Assembly (NCBI GenBank): GCA_035556655.1
Contig: DATMFW010000069.1
Location: 33,044 to 97,043 of the forward strand
Length of the DNA stretch: 64,000 nucleotides
Origin: JBDSKH01 sp035556655
GTDB taxonomy: Bacteria; Actinomycetota; Actinomycetes; Actinomycetales; Microbacteriaceae
Direction: 5' to 3'
In this document: positions 61,754 through 64,000 of the stretch, piece by piece
Position numbering within the stretch: position 1 is the stretch's first letter
How the letters are laid out: each line of letters starts with the position of its first letter
Notes under the pieces: generated by a model
Seen by the model: only the letters and a program-made list of their open reading frames with translations
Databases searched by the model: none
Told to the model about the DNA's origin: nothing
Program-made: the position numbers and the translations under genes

Positions 61754-63118
61754 ATGACTGCGCCTGTGGAGGAGCGGTCAGAACGCCCGAAGCCGCCGGC
61801 AATGTCGTCACCGCGTGCGACTCTGGGGCGGATGCCCCGCATTCCGATCTCCGGCCCCGCCACCCCGCGCGCGTTCCCCTTGTTGTGGGGCGGCACCGCA
61901 TCCGCCAATCTCGCCGACGGCATCACGCTCGCCGTCGCCCCGCTGCTCGCCGCCGCGATCACGCGCGACCCCGCGCTGGTCGCGGGCCTCGTGGTCGCGC
62001 AGCGCCTGCCCTGGTTGTTGTTCGTGCTGTTCTCGGGCGTCATCGTCGACCGCTTCGATCGGCGGATGCTGCTGATCGCGGGCAATCTGCTGCGGTTCGC
62101 CGCGCTCGGCGGGGTCACCCTGTCGCTGGCGTTCGGTGTGCGGGAGATCTGGATCCTCTACGCGGCGGCGTTCCTCATCGGCATGGCCGAGACCGTCGTC
62201 GACAACGCGTCGCTCGCGGTCCTGCCGCAGCTGGTATGCCGCGAGAAGCTGTCGGACGCGAACGGCCGCATCTTCGCGACCCAGTCGGTGCTCAACGAGT
62301 TCGTCGGCCCGCCGCTCGGCGCCCTTGTCTTCTCGTTGTCGGCGGTCGCCGCGTTCGCGACCGGCAGTGCGGTCTACCTGCTCGCTGTCGTCGTCTTCGG
62401 GCTGCTGCCGCGCCGGCTTCGCGACGAGGAACCGTCGGCGGTCGCCACCCAGTCGGTGTGGAGATCGGTGGGCGAGGGCCTGCGCGAGTTCGTGCGCACC
62501 CCGATCCTCATCGTGATGGCGGGATCGGCCGCGGCGATCAACTTCTTCAGCTCGGGTGCCGACGCCGTGTTCGTGCTGTTCTCGCAGGATCGCCTCGGCC
62601 TCACGGAGGCCGGCTACGGCATCCTGCTGGCCGCCGCCGCCGTGGGCGGGATCCCGGCCGGGCTGCTCGGACCGGCGATAATCCGAAGGCTCGGCGAGGG
62701 CACGGTGTGGGTAGGTTCGACGGCCGCGGCGGGGCTGGCCTTCGGGGCCGCCGCGTGGACGACCTCGCCCGTCATCGTCGCGATCGTGATGGCGATCAGC
62801 AACTTCGGCTTCACGCTCGGCAACATCGTGGCGATCACGGTGCGACAGACCGCGATCCCGAACGCCATGCTCGGCCGGGTGACGAGCGTGTACCGGCTGC
62901 TGGCGGTCGGCGTGATGCCGCTCGGCGCCCTGGCCGGCGGTCTCTTCGCGTCGGCATTCGGACTCACCACGCCGTTCTGGATCGCGGCGGGCGGCATGCT
63001 GCTGCTCGCGATCGTGACCGCTCCGTACATGCGTACCGGCCGCATCCGGGCCCTGATCGACGCCGACCGCGACGCGACGCCCGACGGCCCTCCGATCGCT
63101 GAAGCCAGAAGCGAATGA
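61754..63118 (+). CDS. MFS transporter (multidrug/enterobactin-exporter type)
   Basis: 454 aa, 12 helices of the DHA3/EntS type: LWGGTASANLADGITLAVAP, FSGVIVDRFDRRMLLIAGNL (motif A-like), GMAETVVDNASLAVLPQLVC and LNEFVGPPLGALVFSLSAVA. Probably a drug or siderophore exporter; the substrate is unknown. ATG 61754 is chosen, with GGAGAAG upstream; ATG 61802 is possible. Shares its upstream region with the SOS-controlled HNH gene. Confidence 0.87.
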   Translation: MTAPVEERSERPKPPAMSSPRATLGRMPRIPISGPATPRAFPLLWGGTASANLADGITLAVAPLLAAAITRDPALVAGLVVAQRLPWLLFVLFSGVIVDRFDRRMLLIAGNLLRFAALGGVTLSLAFGVREIWILYAAAFLIGMAETVVDNASLAVLPQLVCREKLSDANGRIFATQSVLNEFVGPPLGALVFSLSAVAAFATGSAVYLLAVVVFGLLPRRLRDEEPSAVATQSVWRSVGEGLREFVRTPILIVMAGSAAAINFFSSGADAVFVLFSQDRLGLTEAGYGILLAAAAVGGIPAGLLGPAIIRRLGEGTVWVGSTAAAGLAFGAAAWTTSPVIVAIVMAISNFGFTLGNIVAITVRQTAIPNAMLGRVTSVYRLLAVGVMPLGALAGGLFASAFGLTTPFWIAAGGMLLLAIVTAPYMRTGRIRALIDADRDATPDGPPIAEARSE

Positions 63119-63137
63119 CAGGCGCACAATGGGATGC

Positions 63138-63770
63138 GTGGGTCCTCTCAGCTCCATCCTCATCGTCATCCTCATCTCGGCCACCGTCTCCGCCGGCGTC
63201 TTCGCCCTGCAGCACCGCCAGCTCAGGCTGCGGTTGCCGGTCGCGACGCTCGCGACCGCGCTCGTCGTCGCGGTGGTCAGCGTCATCGGCGAGCTGCAGC
63301 CGGACGTGCTGGCCCTCCTCGGCCGCGACCTCTCCGCACTGCAGGCCGGGGAGTGGTGGCGAGCGGTCACTCCGCTGCTCGTCCAGGACGGCGGCTGGCC
63401 GGGGCTGATCTTCAATGTGCTCGCGCTGGTGTTCCTCGGGGCGCTCGTCGAGGCGCTCTTCCCGCGCTGGGTGGTTCCGGCGGTGTTCCTTCTGACCGCC
63501 CTGATCGGCGAGCTCGCCGCGTACACCGTGATGCAGGGTCAGGGATTCGCCGGCAACTCGGTCGCGAACCTCGGTCTCGCGGGGGTCGTCCTGGTAACCG
63601 CGCTCGTGACGCCGCGCCTCCCGGCACGGTCGGCGGCGGTGATCGGCCTGCTCGCCGGCCTCGTATTGTGCGTGACCTGGGACCTGCACTCCGTGGGGGT
63701 CGTCGTCGGTGTCGCGCTGGGTCTGGTGCTCTGGCGGGCAGGCGCCGGGCGCGCGGCCCACCCCTCGTAG
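63138..63770 (+). CDS. Rhomboid-like membrane protein with degenerate active site
   Basis: 210 aa, about six helices. GEWWRAVTPLLVQDGG and LIFNVLALVFLGALVEALFP match the L1-loop/helix-2 region of rhomboids. The GxSG motif appears as GNSVANLG and the helix-6 His region as DLHSVGVVVG, so the Ser-His dyad may persist but the oxyanion glycine is lost. Start GTG 63138, with CACAAT (63125-63130) seven nt upstream; ATG 63129 is an alternative. Confidence 0.7.
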   Translation: MGPLSSILIVILISATVSAGVFALQHRQLRLRLPVATLATALVVAVVSVIGELQPDVLALLGRDLSALQAGEWWRAVTPLLVQDGGWPGLIFNVLALVFLGALVEALFPRWVVPAVFLLTALIGELAAYTVMQGQGFAGNSVANLGLAGVVLVTALVTPRLPARSAAVIGLLAGLVLCVTWDLHSVGVVVGVALGLVLWRAGAGRAAHPS

Positions 63771-63779
63771 GATTGGGGC

Positions 63780-64000
63780 ATGGCCAAGCCCGACCTCATG
63801 GACTTCGACAAGGCGCTCGAACTGTTCGAGCCGGTGCTCGGGTTCGAGGTGCATGTCGAGCTCAGCACTCAGACCAAGATGTTCAGCGACGCGCCGAACC
63901 CCGCCGCGCCGGGCGCGGACCACAACGCGCCGCCGAACACGCAGATCACGCCGGTCGACCTGGGCCTGCCCGGTTCGCTGCCGGTGGTGAACGAGAAGGC
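63780..64000 (+). CDS. gatB: Asp/Glu-tRNA amidotransferase subunit B, N-terminal part
   Basis: The first 73 residues are visible before the window ends. ALELFEPVLGFEVHVELSTQ, TKMFSDAPNP and PVDLGLPGSLPVVNE are the conserved GatB/GatE N-terminus, which contributes the kinase active site. ATG 63780 has TAGGAT (63768-63773) six nt upstream, so gatB has its own promoter separate from gatCA. Confidence 0.95.
   Translation, partial: MAKPDLMDFDKALELFEPVLGFEVHVELSTQTKMFSDAPNPAAPGADHNAPPNTQITPVDLGLPGSLPVVNEK

Overview
The window is 64 kb of very GC-rich, gene-dense actinobacterial chromosome. The gene order (rpsP-khpA-rimM-trmD, rplS-lepB-rnhB, yraN-comM-dprA, xerC, rpsB-tsf-pyrH-frr-cdsA), the GTG/TTG starts, the TANNNT -10 boxes 6-7 nt before start codons, and a dispersed palindrome built on GGTCTCGATACGC...GCTACTCGACC all point to the Microbacteriaceae, most likely Microbacterium. 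That assignment is inference from recognised families, not a database result.

Layout. 1-280: end of a DMT-type transporter. 281-7085: translation and RNA-processing genes, with a one-gene cassette (AbiEi-like HTH plus DUF559 nuclease) between rimM and trmD bounded by imperfect direct repeats. 7101-14904: a membrane protein, yraN-comM-dprA, a divergent AhpD-like/MocR pair sharing a dyad operator, a phosphoesterase and xerC. 14924-22866: M23 peptidase, rpsB-tsf, cupin, pyrH, a DMT exporter, a DUF3097 protein, frr, cdsA and a small DivIVA-like protein. 22924-33157: a transglycosylase-like secreted protein, a CPA1 antiporter, a hydrolase/rhodanese set, an AI-2E-type membrane protein, a 600-aa coiled-coil DivIVA-like protein, a membrane/lipobox protein, a thioredoxin-TPR protein and a PG-binding-domain protein.

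33224-48178: four alpha-glucan genes (glgB-glgE on the minus strand, glgP on plus, glgX on minus) surround a five-gene plus-strand cluster at 37807-41994. This cluster encodes three small exported proteins with SipW/TasA-type signal regions (one with a ricin-B lectin domain), a membrane-anchored protein with a Gly-rich linker, and a SipW/ER-type signal peptidase with a Ser-His dyad. A hairpin followed by T residues sits after the first subunit gene. This surface-fibre-like cluster is the best candidate for a little-described system here.

48219-64000: cysteine desulfurase and mnmA (tRNA 2-thiolation), a lipoprotein, an MFS transporter, ligA (with a repeat-derived in-frame segment), a MOSC protein, a DUF1023-like hydrolase with a suspicious 5' end, and gatC-gatA. 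A block with an SOS-box-controlled HNH nuclease, an MFS exporter and a rhomboid-like protein then separates these from gatB, which runs off the window.

No rRNA, tRNA, CRISPR array or intact insertion sequence was seen. Gene starts were chosen from ribosome-binding sites, overlaps, and the recurrent leaderless pattern of a TANNNT box 6-7 nt before ATG/GTG.
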